From: Burkholderia sp. L27(2015)
GTDB lineage: Bacteria > Pseudomonadota > Gammaproteobacteria > Burkholderiales > Burkholderiaceae
Direction of reading: 5' to 3'
Assembly (NCBI RefSeq): GCF_009765705.1
Contig: NZ_LMUX01000017.1
Location: 186,001-250,000, forward strand
DNA length: 64,000 bases
Shown piece by piece: positions 7,485-17,935 of this stretch. The notes under the pieces are model-generated. The model did no database searches and was not told where the DNA came from. It worked only from the letters and a program-made list of their open reading frames with translations. Within the stretch, counting starts at the first letter, position 1; every line of letters begins with the position of its first letter. The position numbers were made by a program, and so were the translations under genes.

Positions 7485-10400
7485 ATGGCCCATTTCTCGT
7501 GCTTAGCCGGCGCATCCGCGCTTTCCGAATTCCGTCAGACCCGCCTGTTGCAAACGCTGCAAGCCATCGACTCGAACATCAGCGAAATCAGCGGACGTTT
7601 CGTGCACTTCGTCAACAGCGCCGAGCCCCTTTCCACTGAAACGACGACCCGAATCGCGGAACTGCTGCACTACGGCGATCCGGCGCGCGAGTTGCCAGCC
7701 AAGGGCACGCACGAAGAATTTCTCGTCATCCCGCGTTTCGGCACGATTTCGCCGTGGGCCTCGAAAGCGACCGACATCGCGCATAACTGCGGCTTCGACA
7801 CGATACGCAGGATAGAGCGCGGCATCGAGTACACGGTCATACTCAAGACCGGCCTGCTCGGTGGCAAGCGGACCCTGACCCAGGAGGGCCGCGCCCAGGT
7901 TAGCGCGGCCTTGCATGACCGCATGACCGAGACTGTCGTGGCGCACACCGATGACGCGTTGCGCCTGTTCGACGAATTGCCGGGCAAGGCGCTGCAGACC
8001 GTCAATGTCATGGGCGAGGGCCGGGCGGCGCTGATCGCCGCCAACACCGAGCTGGGGCTTGCGTTGGCGGATGACGAAATCGATTATCTGGTGGAGTCGT
8101 TCCGGCAAATGGAACGCAATCCCACCGACGTCGAACTGATGATGTTTGCCCAGGCCAACAGCGAACACTGCCGGCACAAGATTTTCAACGCCGACTGGAC
8201 GATCGACGGCGTGGCGCAGGACATCTCGCTGTTCCAGATGATCAAGAACACCCACAAGCTCAGTCCGCAGGGCACCATCGTGGCCTATTCGGACAACGCC
8301 GCGGTGATGGCCGGGGCGGTCGCCGAGCGCTGGTTCCCGCGCAGCGGTATTGAGCAAAATACGGGGCAACGTATTGGCCAAAATATGCAGCAATACGGCC
8401 GTACCGTCGAACTTACGCATACCTTGATGAAGGTCGAGACACACAATCATCCGACCGCGATTTCCCCATTCCCGGGTGCGGCCACGGGCGCGGGCGGCGA
8501 AATTCGCGACGAAGGCGCGACCGGTCGTGGTGCACGGCCCAAAGCCGGTTTGTCGGGTTTTTCGGTTTCGAACCTGGAGTTGCCGGAAGCCACGCGGTAT
8601 TGGGAAAACGCGCGCGATGCCGCGCAGCCCGTGAGCGAGCGCAACCCGGGCCTACATTTCACCGCATACGGACGCCCAGAACGGATCGCGTCGCCACTGC
8701 AAATCATGACCGACGGGCCCATCGGTGGCGCGGCGTTCAATAACGAATTCGGCCGGCCGAACCTGGGCGGCTATTTCCGCGTTTATGAACAGAACGTTGC
8801 CGGACGCGTGCGCGGCTATCACAAGCCCATCATGATCGCCGGCGGCATCGGCAGTATTTCCGATATCCATACGCACAAGCTCGATTTGCCGCCCGGCACC
8901 TTGCTGATCCAGATCGGCGGCCCCGGCATGCGGATCGGCATGGGTGGGGGCGCGGCGAGCTCAATGGCCACCGGCACCAACACGGCGGAGCTCGACTTCG
9001 ATTCAGTCCAGCGCGGCAACCCTGAAATCCAGCGGCGTGCGCAAGAAGTGATCAATGCATGCTGGCAGCAGGGCGCGGACAACCCGATCCTGAGTATCCA
9101 TGACGTGGGTGCTGGCGGCCTTTCGAATGCCTTCCCCGAGTTGGTCGATGGCGCCGGACGCGGAGCGCGTTTCGATCTGCGCAAGATCGAGTTGGAGGAA
9201 AGCGGGTTGAGCCCGCGCGAAATCTGGAGCAACGAAGCGCAGGAACGCTACGTGCTCGCGATCGCACCGGCCAGCCTGCCGGCGTTCGAGGCCATTTGCT
9301 TGCGCGAGCGTTGCCCCGTGGCAGTCGTGGGCGTGTCCACCGAAGCGCGTCAGTTGCAGCTCATTGATTCAGATAATGAGTCGGATAATGAGTCGGGTAG
9401 TAAGTCGGATATCGCTTCGGGTTCAGCAGAAAGCGCTGTTCCGCCCGTCGATATGCCGATGGAAGTGCTGCTCGGCAAGACCCCTAAACTGCATCGCGAC
9501 GTGAAGCGGGTCGGTATCGCGCTGGCGCCGGTCGACGTGACGGGCCTGGTGCTCGCCCAAATCGCAGTGGATGTGCTGAAGCACCCGACCGTAGCCAGCA
9601 AATCGTTTCTGATCACGATCGGCGACCGCACCGTGGGCGGCCTTTCCGTGCGCGACCAGATGGTCGGACCGTGGCAGGTCCCGGTTGCCGATTGCGCAAT
9701 TACCTCGATGGATTACAGCGGTTTCCACGGTGAAGCGATGACGATGGCCGAGCGCGCGCCGCTGGCTGTCATCGACGCGCCAGCCTCGGGCCGCATGGCT
9801 GTGGGCGAGGCGATAACCAATATTGCGGCGGCGCCTATCGCTGGCCTCGACAAAATCAAACTCTCGGCCAACTGGATGGCCGCGTGCGGAAGCCCGGGCG
9901 AAGACGCCGCGCTGTTCGACACGGTGCGCACCGTCGGCATGGAACTGTGTCCTGCCCTGGGGCTGGGCATACCGGTGGGCAAGGATTCTTTGTCGATGCG
10001 CACGCAATGGCAGGATCTCGAAGGCGCGAAGGAAGTCAGCGCGCCGGTTTCGTTGATTATTTCGGCGTTTGCACCGGTGGACGATGTCCGCCTGCACCTG
10101 ACGCCACAACTGCGTCGCACGGCGGACGTGGGCGAGACGGTGCTGATTGCGATCGATCTGGGGCGCGGACGCAATCGCATGGGCGGCAGTATCCTCGCGC
10201 AAGTCACCCAGCAAGTCGGTGACGTCACGCCGGACCTCGACGATGCGCAGGACCTGAAGCAATTCTTCGACGCCATTCAAAGCTTGAGCGCGCAGCGCAA
10301 GATTCTCGCTTACCACGATCGTTCCGATGGCGGCCTGTTCGCCACCGTATGCGAGATGGCGTTTGCCGGTCACACAGGCGTCTCGCTCAATGTCGATATG

Positions 10401-11621
10401 CTTACGCTCGAACCGGGCCATGAGTCCGACTATGGCGACGCCAAGGATTGGGCCAAGCAAACCAGCGGTCGCCGCGACGACGCCACCGTGCGTGCGCTAT
10501 TCACCGAAGAGCTCGGTGCCGTGATCCAGGTGCACGCCAGCGAGCGCGACGCGGTGCTGCAGGCCTTGCGCAAATTCGGCCTGGCCGCGTGCAGCCATGT
10601 CATCGGCAAGCCCAACGAGCGCGACGATATCGAAATCTATCGCGACGCGAAAAAGATCTACGGGGCAACGCGCACCGAGCTGCATCAGGCATGGAACGAA
10701 GTGAGCTGGCAGATTGCCCGCATGCGCGACAACCCGGCTTGCGCCGATGCCGAAAACGCGGCGCTCGCCGAGCTCGACCCCGGCTTGACGCCAGTGCTGA
10801 GTTTTGACGTGCACGAGGATATCGCGGCGCCGATGATCGCGACCGGAGCTCGTCCGCGCGTGGCGGTCTTGCGCGAGCAGGGCGTCAACTCGCATCTGGA
10901 GATGGCCTATGCATTCGACCGGGCCGGTTTCGACCCGTACGACGTGCATATGAGCGATTTGCTCAATGGCCGGGCAACACTCGCGGACTTTACCGGTGCA
11001 ATTGCGTGTGGCGGGTTCTCCTACGGGGACGTGCTGGGTGCCGGCGAAGGCTGGGCCAAGACCATCCAGTTCAACCCCGTGCTGGCCGATATGTTCAATG
11101 CGTTCTTCGCGCGTGGCGATACGTTCGCGCTGGGCGTGTGCAACGGCTGCCAGATGATGAGTGCGCTGGCCGAGATGATTCCTGGCGCACAGGCGTGGCC
11201 GCGCTTCACGCGCAACAAGTCGGAACAGTTCGAGGCGCGCTTGGCAACAGTCGAAGTGCAGCCGTCGCCGTCGCTGTTCTTTGCCGGCATGGAGGGTTCG
11301 CGGATCCCGACAGTGGTCTCGCATGGCGAAGGCTACGCGGATTTCTCGCAGCAGGGCAACGCCGGCGAAGTCAGCTCGGTGCTGCGTTTCGTCGACAATC
11401 AAGGCACGCTCACCGAGCGCTACCCGTTCAATCCGAATGGTTCCGCGCAAGGACTGACCGGCGTAACCACGCCCGATGGACGCTTTACCGCTTTGATGCC
11501 GCACCCGGAGCGCGCTTTCCGCGCGGTGCAAATGAGCTGGGCGCCGCACGGATGGCACGAAGGTGCGGGCGATAGTCCGTGGATGCGCATCTTCCGTAAT
11601 GCGCGGAAATGGCTAGGTTGA
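7485..11621 (+). CDS. purL: Phosphoribosylformylglycinamidine synthase (FGAM synthetase)
   Basis: Large single-chain PurL of 1378 residues. It converts FGAR, glutamine and ATP to FGAM in step 4 of purine synthesis. The order is an N-terminal PurS-like part, a linker, two AIRS-type ATP-binding halves, and a C-terminal glutamine amidotransferase with nucleophile Cys in GVCNGCQMM. The start at ATG 7485 ([18 protein letters not shown]) matches the usual beta-proteobacterial N-terminus; ten upstream in-frame codons are probably not translated. A TATAAT (7421-7426) lies 59 bp upstream, without a good -35. Just before the conserved VLLGKTPK motif is an acidic insertion ([14 protein letters not shown]...) produced by a 12-bp array at 9369-9416. 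It ends at a strong hairpin. Confidence 0.97.
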   Translation: MAHFSCLAGASALSEFRQTRLLQTLQAIDSNISEISGRFVHFVNSAEPLSTETTTRIAELLHYGDPARELPAKGTHEEFLVIPRFGTISPWASKATDIAHNCGFDTIRRIERGIEYTVILKTGLLGGKRTLTQEGRAQVSAALHDRMTETVVAHTDDALRLFDELPGKALQTVNVMGEGRAALIAANTELGLALADDEIDYLVESFRQMERNPTDVELMMFAQANSEHCRHKIFNADWTIDGVAQDISLFQMIKNTHKLSPQGTIVAYSDNAAVMAGAVAERWFPRSGIEQNTGQRIGQNMQQYGRTVELTHTLMKVETHNHPTAISPFPGAATGAGGEIRDEGATGRGARPKAGLSGFSVSNLELPEATRYWENARDAAQPVSERNPGLHFTAYGRPERIASPLQIMTDGPIGGAAFNNEFGRPNLGGYFRVYEQNVAGRVRGYHKPIMIAGGIGSISDIHTHKLDLPPGTLLIQIGGPGMRIGMGGGAASSMATGTNTAELDFDSVQRGNPEIQRRAQEVINACWQQGADNPILSIHDVGAGGLSNAFPELVDGAGRGARFDLRKIELEESGLSPREIWSNEAQERYVLAIAPASLPAFEAICLRERCPVAVVGVSTEARQLQLIDSDNESDNESGSKSDIASGSAESAVPPVDMPMEVLLGKTPKLHRDVKRVGIALAPVDVTGLVLAQIAVDVLKHPTVASKSFLITIGDRTVGGLSVRDQMVGPWQVPVADCAITSMDYSGFHGEAMTMAERAPLAVIDAPASGRMAVGEAITNIAAAPIAGLDKIKLSANWMAACGSPGEDAALFDTVRTVGMELCPALGLGIPVGKDSLSMRTQWQDLEGAKEVSAPVSLIISAFAPVDDVRLHLTPQLRRTADVGETVLIAIDLGRGRNRMGGSILAQVTQQVGDVTPDLDDAQDLKQFFDAIQSLSAQRKILAYHDRSDGGLFATVCEMAFAGHTGVSLNVDMLTLEPGHESDYGDAKDWAKQTSGRRDDATVRALFTEELGAVIQVHASERDAVLQALRKFGLAACSHVIGKPNERDDIEIYRDAKKIYGATRTELHQAWNEVSWQIARMRDNPACADAENAALAELDPGLTPVLSFDVHEDIAAPMIATGARPRVAVLREQGVNSHLEMAYAFDRAGFDPYDVHMSDLLNGRATLADFTGAIACGGFSYGDVLGAGEGWAKTIQFNPVLADMFNAFFARGDTFALGVCNGCQMMSALAEMIPGAQAWPRFTRNKSEQFEARLATVEVQPSPSLFFAGMEGSRIPTVVSHGEGYADFSQQGNAGEVSSVLRFVDNQGTLTERYPFNPNGSAQGLTGVTTPDGRFTALMPHPERAFRAVQMSWAPHGWHEGAGDSPWMRIFRNARKWLG
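9369..9416. repeat. In-frame 12-bp tandem array inside purL
   Basis: Four units, 9369-9380, 9381-9392, 9393-9404 and 9405-9416, starting TCAGATAATGAG, TCGGATAATGAG, TCGGGTAGTAAG, TCGGATATCGCT. The first two differ by one base. They encode [16 protein letters not shown], an insertion relative to the short loop seen before VLLGKTPK in other PurL proteins. Confidence 0.85.
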
Positions 11622-11642
11622 TTTTCCAGCGCGTTGGTTCAT

Positions 11643-11677
11643 AAAAAATGCCCGGTTTTTTAGACCGGGCATTTTTT
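11643..11677 (+). terminator. Rho-independent terminator after purL (probably bidirectional)
   Basis: Stem AATGCCCGGT (11647-11656) pairs with ACCGGGCATT (11664-11673); A-tract on the left and T-tract on the right. It lies 22 bp past the purL stop and between convergent genes, so it can end both purL and the ppiC-like transcript. Confidence 0.92.
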
Positions 11678-11780
11678 TCGCTGCGAACTTCGTGAACTTC
11701 AGCTTTCAGATCGGCCTTTGAATCGGCGGCCAAATCAGCCGTCGAAGCTCAACCGCACAAGCCTCGACGGTAGGCTTCAA

Positions 11781-12560
11781 CTATTGAATCTTCGCCTGCG
11801 CGCGCAGGGTCTGCTCCCACTGCTGCAGTTTTTCCTGTTCGAGCTGTTTGCTCAACTGGTCTTTGACGTCGGCCAGCGCGGGCGGCTGAACGGGGCGCGT
11901 GTCATCGAGCCGGATGATGTGCCAGCCGAACTTCGTCTGGACCGGCGCATCGGTCATCTGGCCCTTCTGAAGCTTGAGCGCAGCGTCGGCAAATTCGGGC
12001 ACGTAGGCCTTCGGATCTGACCAGCTCAGGTCGCCACCTTGCGGAGCCGAACCCGGATCTTTCGAATATTGCTTGGCCAAGGCCTCAAAATCGCCGCCGG
12101 CCTTGATTTTCGCGATCAGGTCTTTGGCCTGCTGCTCGTTATCGACCAGGATGTGATGCAGGTGATATTCCTTGCCGCCAAATTGCGAAGCGAGCGAGTC
12201 GTAACGGGCTTTAAGCTCAGCGTCCGTAACCGGATTTTTCTCGATGTAATTCTGGATCAAGGCGCGAACGATCACGCTTTGCTGGGCGACGGCCAGTTGC
12301 GCTTTCACGTCCGGCTGCCGGGTAATGCCTTCGCGTGCCGCTTCCTGCGAGAGGACTTCGCGATTGATCAATTCCTGGCGCACCAGGTTTTGCAACTCGG
12401 GCGTGTCCTGCTGGCCCTGCTTGACCAACTCGGTCACTAGGGCGTCGGCGCGTGCGGTGGGCACCGGCGTGCCGTTCACGACGGCGATATTCTGCGCAAA
12501 CACCGGCGTTGCAGCAAAGGAAGCAAGCAAAACCCACAAACGGGCATTTTTCAAAGTCAT
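11781..12560 (-). CDS. Periplasmic parvulin-type peptidyl-prolyl isomerase (PpiC/PrsA-like)
   Basis: The 259-residue protein has a signal peptide (LWVLLASFAATPVFAQ, cleavage near 22), a helical SurA_N-like segment (about 25-130) and one parvulin domain (about 132-230; YHLHHILVDN, SKDPGSAPQGGDL, FGWHIIRLDD). A Gln-rich helical tail follows. It should be a soluble periplasmic foldase, separate from the membrane-bound PpiD in the same window. ATG 12560 is preceded by AGGA on the coding strand. The symbol is left empty because PpiC- and PrsA-like paralogues are not separable by eye. Confidence 0.9.
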   Translation of the reverse strand: MTLKNARLWVLLASFAATPVFAQNIAVVNGTPVPTARADALVTELVKQGQQDTPELQNLVRQELINREVLSQEAAREGITRQPDVKAQLAVAQQSVIVRALIQNYIEKNPVTDAELKARYDSLASQFGGKEYHLHHILVDNEQQAKDLIAKIKAGGDFEALAKQYSKDPGSAPQGGDLSWSDPKAYVPEFADAALKLQKGQMTDAPVQTKFGWHIIRLDDTRPVQPPALADVKDQLSKQLEQEKLQQWEQTLRAQAKIQ

Positions 12561-12584
12561 AGGAACGTCCTAACGTGCACGATT

Positions 12585-12725
12585 AACTCAGGGGTTTAGC
12601 CCCAGGATCTAGCCCAGGGCGCGAACCCGGGGATTTCTACCCGGGATTTTCAACCCAGGGGATTCAACTCAAGAACTGAGCGGCAAATTCAGCGACTCAT
12701 TCATCAACTCAAATTCAGCGACTCA
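12585..12725. repeat. Degenerate short repeats between the ppiC-like gene and bolA
   Basis: From 12585 to about 12670 there are several imperfect units of roughly 13-15 bp around AGCCC(A)GG and ACCC(G)GGGATT. From 12685 a 15-bp element CAAATTCAGCGACTC occurs at 12685-12699 and again at 12711-12725. The second copy encodes the end of BolA (ESLNL). The first lies beyond the stop codon. Confidence 0.65.
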
Positions 12726-13042
12726 AATTCTTCCGGCGTATAAGCGGAGATCGCGAGAGCATGAATCCCGCGTTGCATCGCGTCCGCGACGGCATCATAT
12801 ACCAAGCGGTGCCGTCCTACCCGGTTGATACCGGAGAATCGCGTCGATACGATGACTACCCGGTAATGGCCACCCTCGGAGGCGCCCGCATGGCCGGCGT
12901 GTTTCGCGCTGTCGTCTTCGATCGACAGGTGAACCGGGGCGAGCGCTTCGGTCAACCGGGTTTCTATCATCTGCACGCGTTCGCCGCGTGGCGCTTTAGA
13001 AATGGCATTAGAAGCGGGATTAGAAGCGGGGGAATGGTTCAT
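12704..13042 (-). CDS. BolA family protein
   Basis: 112 residues. The BolA fold has its helix-turn-helix-like core with GGHYRVVIVSTRFSGINRVGRHRLVYDAV, including the conserved H-R-x-V-Y. BolA proteins bind monothiol glutaredoxins and Fe-S clusters and affect stress and morphology genes. The start ATG at 13042 overlaps the yciB stop (TGATG), implying translational coupling. Longer upstream frames would run into yciB. The N-terminus (SPASNPASNAISKAP) is low complexity and encoded by a 12-bp array at 12995-13030. The C-terminus falls in another repeat (see 12585-12725). Confidence 0.88.
   Translation of the reverse strand: MNHSPASNPASNAISKAPRGERVQMIETRLTEALAPVHLSIEDDSAKHAGHAGASEGGHYRVVIVSTRFSGINRVGRHRLVYDAVADAMQRGIHALAISAYTPEEFESLNLS
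12995..13030. repeat. In-frame 12-bp array at the bolA N-terminus
   Basis: Three units: 12995-13006 (TTTAGAAATGGC), 13007-13018 and 13019-13030 (both ATTAGAAGCGGG, identical). They encode the N/P/A/S-rich leader of BolA. The array starts 12 bp from the bolA start codon. Confidence 0.8.
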
Positions 13043-13584
13043 CAGGACTCGTCGTGTTTGATATATTTGGCCAGCCACAGGCTCTGGGCGATAATAAAAA
13101 CGATCATCAGCCCCGTGCAGCCAAATAACTTGAAATTCACCCATTGGCTGTCCGTCGCGTGCAGCACAAACACCACGATCAAATTCAGGATGCCGAGTAC
13201 CGTGAAGAATGCGGCCCAGGCCAGATTAATTTGGCCCCAGATCTTGTGCGGTAGCTCGATCTGCTTGCCCATCATCACTTCCATCATATTCTTCCCGAAC
13301 CCGAGTTGCGACACCATCAGGCCGATTGCAAAGATCCAGTACAACGCGGTCGGCTTGACCTTGATGAACGTGTCGTTGTGAAACGCCAGGGTCGCGCCGC
13401 CAAACACCACGATGACCCCGAAACTGACCCACAGCATGGCGTCGACCTTGCGATGGTGATAGGCAGTCCAGGCAATCTGTACCAGCGTCGCGGCGATGGC
13501 CACGCCGGTGGCGACGTAAATGCCGGCGATTTTAAAAGCGACGAAAAACAGAATGACCGGAAAAAGGTCGAACAAGAATTTCAT
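13042..13584 (-). CDS. yciB: YciB/IspZ-type inner membrane septation protein
   Basis: 180 residues with about five to six hydrophobic segments, starting [14 protein letters not shown] and containing the family's [19 protein letters not shown] and [13 protein letters not shown] segments. YciB proteins are inner-membrane proteins linked to cell envelope synthesis and septation. The start is ATG 13584; 18 further upstream codons are open but do not match the family. The stop overlaps the bolA start by one base. Confidence 0.92.
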   Translation of the reverse strand: MKFLFDLFPVILFFVAFKIAGIYVATGVAIAATLVQIAWTAYHHRKVDAMLWVSFGVIVVFGGATLAFHNDTFIKVKPTALYWIFAIGLMVSQLGFGKNMMEVMMGKQIELPHKIWGQINLAWAAFFTVLGILNLIVVFVLHATDSQWVNFKLFGCTGLMIVFIIAQSLWLAKYIKHDES

Positions 13585-13634
13585 GCAAGTTCCGAAAGAG
13601 CCTGGAGTGCCCGCGCCAAAACGGCGCGGATCAT

Positions 13635-14060
13635 TCATTCAGACGGGTTGGACGGGTCGGGATCGAATTGTAACGCAGCCGAGTTAATGCAGTAACGAAG
13701 TCCGGTCGGTTGCGGGCCATCCTCGAAAACATGACCCAGATGCGCGTCACACACCTTGCAGCGCACTTCGATACGCAACATGCCGTGGGCACGGTCAGTT
13801 TTCTCTTCGATGACTTCGCCGTTCAAGGGCTTGAAGTAGCTGGGCCAGCCGCAGCCCGCATCGAATTTGGTGGTCGATTCGAACAGCGGCGTGCCACAGC
13901 CCACGCAGTGATAGACGCCTTTTTCCCAATGATCCCAAAAGCGGCCGGTAAATGGCCGCTCAGTGGCCGCATTGCGGGTCACTTCGTATTCGATGCCAGA
14001 CAAGTTGTCGCGCCATTCCTGATCCGTCTTGACGACCTTGGCAGTTTTTTCATCGCTCAT
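13635..14060 (-). CDS. msrB: Peptide-methionine (R)-S-oxide reductase MsrB
   Basis: 141 residues. Zinc pairs Cys52/Cys55 (CVGC) and Cys101/Cys104 (CKVC), catalytic Cys124 in RYCINS, and GWPSYFKP in the active-site floor. It reduces methionine-R-sulfoxide in proteins with thioredoxin. No signal peptide, so cytoplasmic. The tail [10 protein letters not shown] is coded by a short 9-bp duplication (GACGGGTTG GACGGGTCG on the plus strand near 13643). It is followed by yciB and bolA on the same strand. Confidence 0.95.
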   Translation of the reverse strand: MSDEKTAKVVKTDQEWRDNLSGIEYEVTRNAATERPFTGRFWDHWEKGVYHCVGCGTPLFESTTKFDAGCGWPSYFKPLNGEVIEEKTDRAHGMLRIEVRCKVCDAHLGHVFEDGPQPTGLRYCINSAALQFDPDPSNPSE

Positions 14061-14177
14061 GCTATTCCCCTCGGATTCATCGGACCGCGCCGCTTGAGCG
14101 CATCCGGGTTACAGGTAAAGGTTAGTCGCGGCCGCGCCCGATTCCTGACACGCATAGCGGCGGACCGGGGCGCCGAC

Positions 14178-14237
14178 GTCAGTGCCGAAGTCAGCGTCAA
14201 TTTCAGTGCCGATGTCGGCACCAACGTCGATGCCAAC
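14178..14237. repeat. Five degenerate 12-bp units between selO and msrB
   Basis: Units at 14178-14189, 14190-14201, 14202-14213, 14214-14225 and 14226-14237, all of the form GTCRRYGYCRAY (for example GTCAGTGCCGAA, GTCGGCACCAAC, GTCGATGCCAAC). They fill part of the 199-bp spacer after the selO stop. A 71-codon frame on the minus strand (14272 to 14057) crosses the array but has no recognisable protein content. Confidence 0.75.
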
Positions 14238-14259
14238 GCGGTGCGGCTACGCGCTGGTT

Positions 14260-15870
14260 TCATGAGGAGCACGATACTTCGAGCGAACTCGCCCAGTCAG
14301 GCGGCAAGCCGCCATACGCTGCCGAGGCTTCGGGCTGCTCGTCGAACGGTCGGCTCAGCACCCGCTGCAAACGGGCGAGTTCGGAAAAATCCTGTTGCTG
14401 CGCCTGCCGAATTGCCTGCTCGGCCAGATGATTGCGCAAAATGTATTTCGGATTCACGGCGCGCATCGCCACCGCGCGTACCGTGTCGTCGCGTGCTTCT
14501 TGTCCCAGCCGCGCGCGATAATCGGCCGCCCAGCCGTCGAAGGCGGGGCGATCGATGAACAGATCGCGGGTTGCGGCGTCCCCGCTCGCGTCGTACCGCG
14601 AAAGCGCAGCAAGATTGCGGAACGTCAACGTGAAGTCGGCACGATTCGCTTGCATGAGCGCAAACAGACGGTCGGTCAACGCGGTGTCGTCCGGTAACAC
14701 CGAAGCGAGTCCGAGCTTGGCTTGCAAACGCATGGCGAGTTGTTGGCTGTAGCGCGCTTTGAACGGTTCGAGCGCCGCCTGCGCCGCTTCGATTGCCGCT
14801 TGCTCGTCACGCTCGCCGTCGACGCCCGGACCGCCGATCAAGGGCAACAGCGCTTGCGCCAGGCGGAAGAGGTTCCAGTAAGCGACTTGCGGCTGTTGTG
14901 CATACGCATAGCGGCCGCCGGTGTCGGAGTGGTTGCAGATATAGCCTGCGTCGAAGCCGTCGAGAAAGCCGTATGGGCCGTAGTCGATCGTCAGGCCCGC
15001 AATCGACATGTTGTCGGTATTCATCACGCCGTGGCAAAACCCTACACTTTGCCATTGGGCGAGTAAATCCGCGGTGCGGTAGGTCACCATTTCCAGCAAC
15101 TCTGCGTAAGGATCGGCTGCGTCGCGACAGGCCGGATACGCGCGCGCGATCACATGATCGGCGAGTTGTTTAAGCAGGTCGGGACGGTCCGTTGAATAGA
15201 AGTGTTCAAAATGGCCGAAGCGCACGAAAGTGTTCGCCACGCGCGTGACAACGGCTGCGGTTTCCAGCGTTTCGCGCCGCACCGGCAAGTCCGAACCGAT
15301 CACACACAATGCCCGCGTGGTTGGAATACCCAAGGCCTGCATTGCCTCCGAGGCGAGAAACTCGCGGACCGAAGAACGCAATACCGCGCGTCCATCGCCC
15401 ATGCGGGAGTAGGGCGTGAGCCCCGCGCCTTTGAGCTGCAATTCGTAGGCGCTGCTTGGCGCTTCGCCTGCTGCCCCGACTGCGGTCTCGCCCGGCCCCC
15501 CGCTTGATCGGTCGCGGGGTACCTCAATTTCGCCGAGCAATAGCGCACGTCCGTCGCCAAGTTGGCCGGCCCACACGCCAAACTGGTGCCCGGAGTAGAC
15601 GGTCGCGATCGGCAAAGCCGCGCGGGGCAGTCCGCGGCTCAAATTGCCGGCGAAGTAATCGGCGAACTCGGGAGAGCTGGCGATATCGGCGGGCAAACCC
15701 AACAAATTCGCGGTTTCGCTCGAAAACCCGACCACATAGGGGGCAGGGATCGGCGTGGCGGGCAAGCGGGTGTAGAACGCGTCGCCCAGCGCGGCAAAGC
15801 TGCCCGGCAAATCTTGTGCGATGCGTGCGCTCAAACTGGCCGGTTCGGAAAGCGGGAAAGGCTGTGACAT
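14260..15870 (-). CDS. selO: Protein adenylyltransferase SelO (YdiU family)
   Basis: 536 residues, a normal length. The pseudokinase-fold SelO transfers AMP from ATP to Ser/Thr/Tyr of redox proteins. Visible family blocks are [40 protein letters not shown] and [25 protein letters not shown] (metal-binding loop). It ends in SCSS; bacterial SelO proteins have Cys where eukaryotic ones have selenocysteine. ATG 15870 gives the usual short N-terminus. Confidence 0.94.
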   Translation of the reverse strand: MSQPFPLSEPASLSARIAQDLPGSFAALGDAFYTRLPATPIPAPYVVGFSSETANLLGLPADIASSPEFADYFAGNLSRGLPRAALPIATVYSGHQFGVWAGQLGDGRALLLGEIEVPRDRSSGGPGETAVGAAGEAPSSAYELQLKGAGLTPYSRMGDGRAVLRSSVREFLASEAMQALGIPTTRALCVIGSDLPVRRETLETAAVVTRVANTFVRFGHFEHFYSTDRPDLLKQLADHVIARAYPACRDAADPYAELLEMVTYRTADLLAQWQSVGFCHGVMNTDNMSIAGLTIDYGPYGFLDGFDAGYICNHSDTGGRYAYAQQPQVAYWNLFRLAQALLPLIGGPGVDGERDEQAAIEAAQAALEPFKARYSQQLAMRLQAKLGLASVLPDDTALTDRLFALMQANRADFTLTFRNLAALSRYDASGDAATRDLFIDRPAFDGWAADYRARLGQEARDDTVRAVAMRAVNPKYILRNHLAEQAIRQAQQQDFSELARLQRVLSRPFDEQPEASAAYGGLPPDWASSLEVSCSS

Positions 15871-16098
15871 AAATGGATCCTGGGTAAGCCCCTATTGTAA
15901 GCCGGGGACGCTGTCACCGCCGGGCAAGCTTGCGCAGCGCGCGTCGCAGCGCCTGGCATCCCGGTCGCTCGGCGCGCCACCGGCGCAAAAAAGAGATTGA
16001 CGCCTCGTAGCGCGCCCCCAAGAATCCCCAGGTACGACTGCTTGAAAACGAAGTTTCAACATAATCAACGCAGCGATACCACTCAGGAGACCAGGGTT

Positions 16099-17871
16099 AT
16101 GGCTATTGCTACGCCGACGCAAGGCGATTCAGCGCCGCATTCGGGAGCACCTTCTCGGGCACATTCGGACCCGAAAGCGCGTGCGACGCCGTCATCCGCG
16201 GGCTCGGTACCGGGCCCGCCGCTCATGGCGCGCATGATGGAAGTGCCCCTGCTTGTCTCGTCCTTGTTGCGCCATGCCGCGCGCCATGCCGGCGACACCG
16301 AGATCGTGACGCGGCGCATCGAGGGCGATTTACACCGCTATACCTATCGCGATTGCGAAATCCGCGCCAAGCAATTTGCCCAAGCCTTGCGCGCTGAGGG
16401 CGTGCAGGCCGGAGAACGGATCGGCACGCTGGCCTGGAACACCTATCGGCATCTGGAGGTGTATTACGGCACGTCGGGCATGGGCGCCGTCTGCCACACA
16501 ATCAATCCGCGCCTGTTCCCCGAGCAAATCGCGCTGATCGTCAACCACGCGCAAGACCGCTTCGTACTGTTTGACCTGAACTTTGCACCGCTGGTCGACA
16601 AACTCGCCGCGCAGTGCCCCCAAGTTCAATCGTGGGTAGTGCTGACTGACCGCGAGCATGCCCCCGACATGCAAACGCCGGTGGTTTTTTATGAAGACTG
16701 GCTCGCGTCGCAAGACGGCAATTTCGACTGGCCGCAATTCGACGAGCGCAGCGCCTCGAGCCTGTGCTACACGTCGGGCACGACCGGTAATCCCAAGGGC
16801 GCGCTGTACAGCCACCGCTCGACGGTGCTGCACGCTTTCGGGGCCGCGCTGCCCGACGCGATGGGATGTTCGGCACGCGACACCATCATGCCGGTCGTAC
16901 CGATGTTCCATGTGAACGCCTGGGGCATTCCCTACGCAGCGCCGCTGGTCGGCGCCAAGCTGGTGATGCCGGGCAAGGATCTGGACGGTAAATCGCTGTA
17001 TGAGTTGATGGAAAGCGAGGGCGTCAGCTTTTCGGCGGGGGTGCCCACGGTATGGCTGGGGCTGCTCAATCACATCTGCCAGCATGAGCTCAAGTTCTCG
17101 ACCTTGCGACGCACGGTGATCGGCGGCTCGGCCTGTCCGCCCGCGATGCTGCGAACCTTCGAGGACACCTATGGCGTCAATGTGATCCACGCCTGGGGTA
17201 TGACCGAAATGTCGCCGCTGGGCACGCTGGCCAATCTGCGCGCCAAGCACCTGAGCTTACCCATGGAGGCGCAGCGTCACCTTCTGGAAAAGCAAGGCCA
17301 TGCGATTTTCGGCGTCGATATGCGCATTGTCGATGCGATGGGCCAAGAGCTGCCGTGGGATGGCGTGGCATTTGGCGATTTGCATGTCCGAGGCCCCTGG
17401 GTCATCGACCGCTATTTCGGCGAAACCGGTTCGCCGCTAATCGACGGCTGGTTTCCGACCGGCGATGTGGCGACCATCGACGCCGATGGGTATATGCACA
17501 TCACCGATCGCAGCAAGGATGTGATCAAGTCGGGGGGAGAGTGGATCAGTTCGATCGAGATCGAGAACGTCGCGATGGCGCATCCGGCGGTGGCCGAGGC
17601 GGCATGCATCGCGTGTGCGCATCCGAAATGGGACGAGCGGCCATTGCTGGTGGTCGTGCGCAAGCCGGGTGCCAGTGTCAGCGCCGGCGAATTGCTCGCC
17701 TTTTTTGAGGGCCGCGTCGCCAAATGGTGGACGCCTGAGGATGTCGCATTTGTCGACGAGATCCCGCATACCGCCACGGGCAAGATTCAGAAGCTCAAGC
17801 TGCGCGAGCAGTTCAAGGGCTATGTGCTGCCTAGCATCGCATCGCGCCCTGATACTAAGCTGAAGTGTTGA
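16099..17871 (+). CDS. Medium/long-chain fatty acid-CoA ligase (AMP-forming)
   Basis: 590 residues from ATG 16099, with AGGAGA eight bases upstream; a longer open frame to 15997 lacks a comparable site. The adenylate-forming signature [11 protein letters not shown] is near residue 225, the [10 protein letters not shown] block near 370, GWFPTGD near 450, and the C-terminal catalytic Lys in [11 protein letters not shown] near 560. It activates a carboxylic acid to acyl-AMP then acyl-CoA. It resembles the DmdB/FadD3-like subgroup, so chain length is unclear. The first 40 residues are Ala/Ser/Pro-rich and precede the conserved [18 protein letters not shown]. It begins a co-directional lipid gene set to 22744. 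Confidence 0.9.
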   Translation: MAIATPTQGDSAPHSGAPSRAHSDPKARATPSSAGSVPGPPLMARMMEVPLLVSSLLRHAARHAGDTEIVTRRIEGDLHRYTYRDCEIRAKQFAQALRAEGVQAGERIGTLAWNTYRHLEVYYGTSGMGAVCHTINPRLFPEQIALIVNHAQDRFVLFDLNFAPLVDKLAAQCPQVQSWVVLTDREHAPDMQTPVVFYEDWLASQDGNFDWPQFDERSASSLCYTSGTTGNPKGALYSHRSTVLHAFGAALPDAMGCSARDTIMPVVPMFHVNAWGIPYAAPLVGAKLVMPGKDLDGKSLYELMESEGVSFSAGVPTVWLGLLNHICQHELKFSTLRRTVIGGSACPPAMLRTFEDTYGVNVIHAWGMTEMSPLGTLANLRAKHLSLPMEAQRHLLEKQGHAIFGVDMRIVDAMGQELPWDGVAFGDLHVRGPWVIDRYFGETGSPLIDGWFPTGDVATIDADGYMHITDRSKDVIKSGGEWISSIEIENVAMAHPAVAEAACIACAHPKWDERPLLVVVRKPGASVSAGELLAFFEGRVAKWWTPEDVAFVDEIPHTATGKIQKLKLREQFKGYVLPSIASRPDTKLKC

Positions 17872-17935
17872 AACCCGCTGGTAAAATCTGCTATTAGAAC
17901 CGTATTCATAGTCAGGATTCTTATCAGGAACACGC

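Noticed and set aside
14057-14272. 71-codon minus-strand frame between selO and msrB, overlapping both neighbours by a few bases as a coupled gene would
   Set aside because: Its sequence is Thr/Ser/Leu/Ala low complexity from a 12-bp array plus basic residues, with no recognisable family. Treated as a repeat-filled spacer.
14260-14275. Possible selenocysteine in SelO
   Set aside because: The C-terminus ends SCSS with a normal stop; the selenocysteine position of eukaryotic SelO is Cys here, as in E. coli. No SECIS-like element considered.
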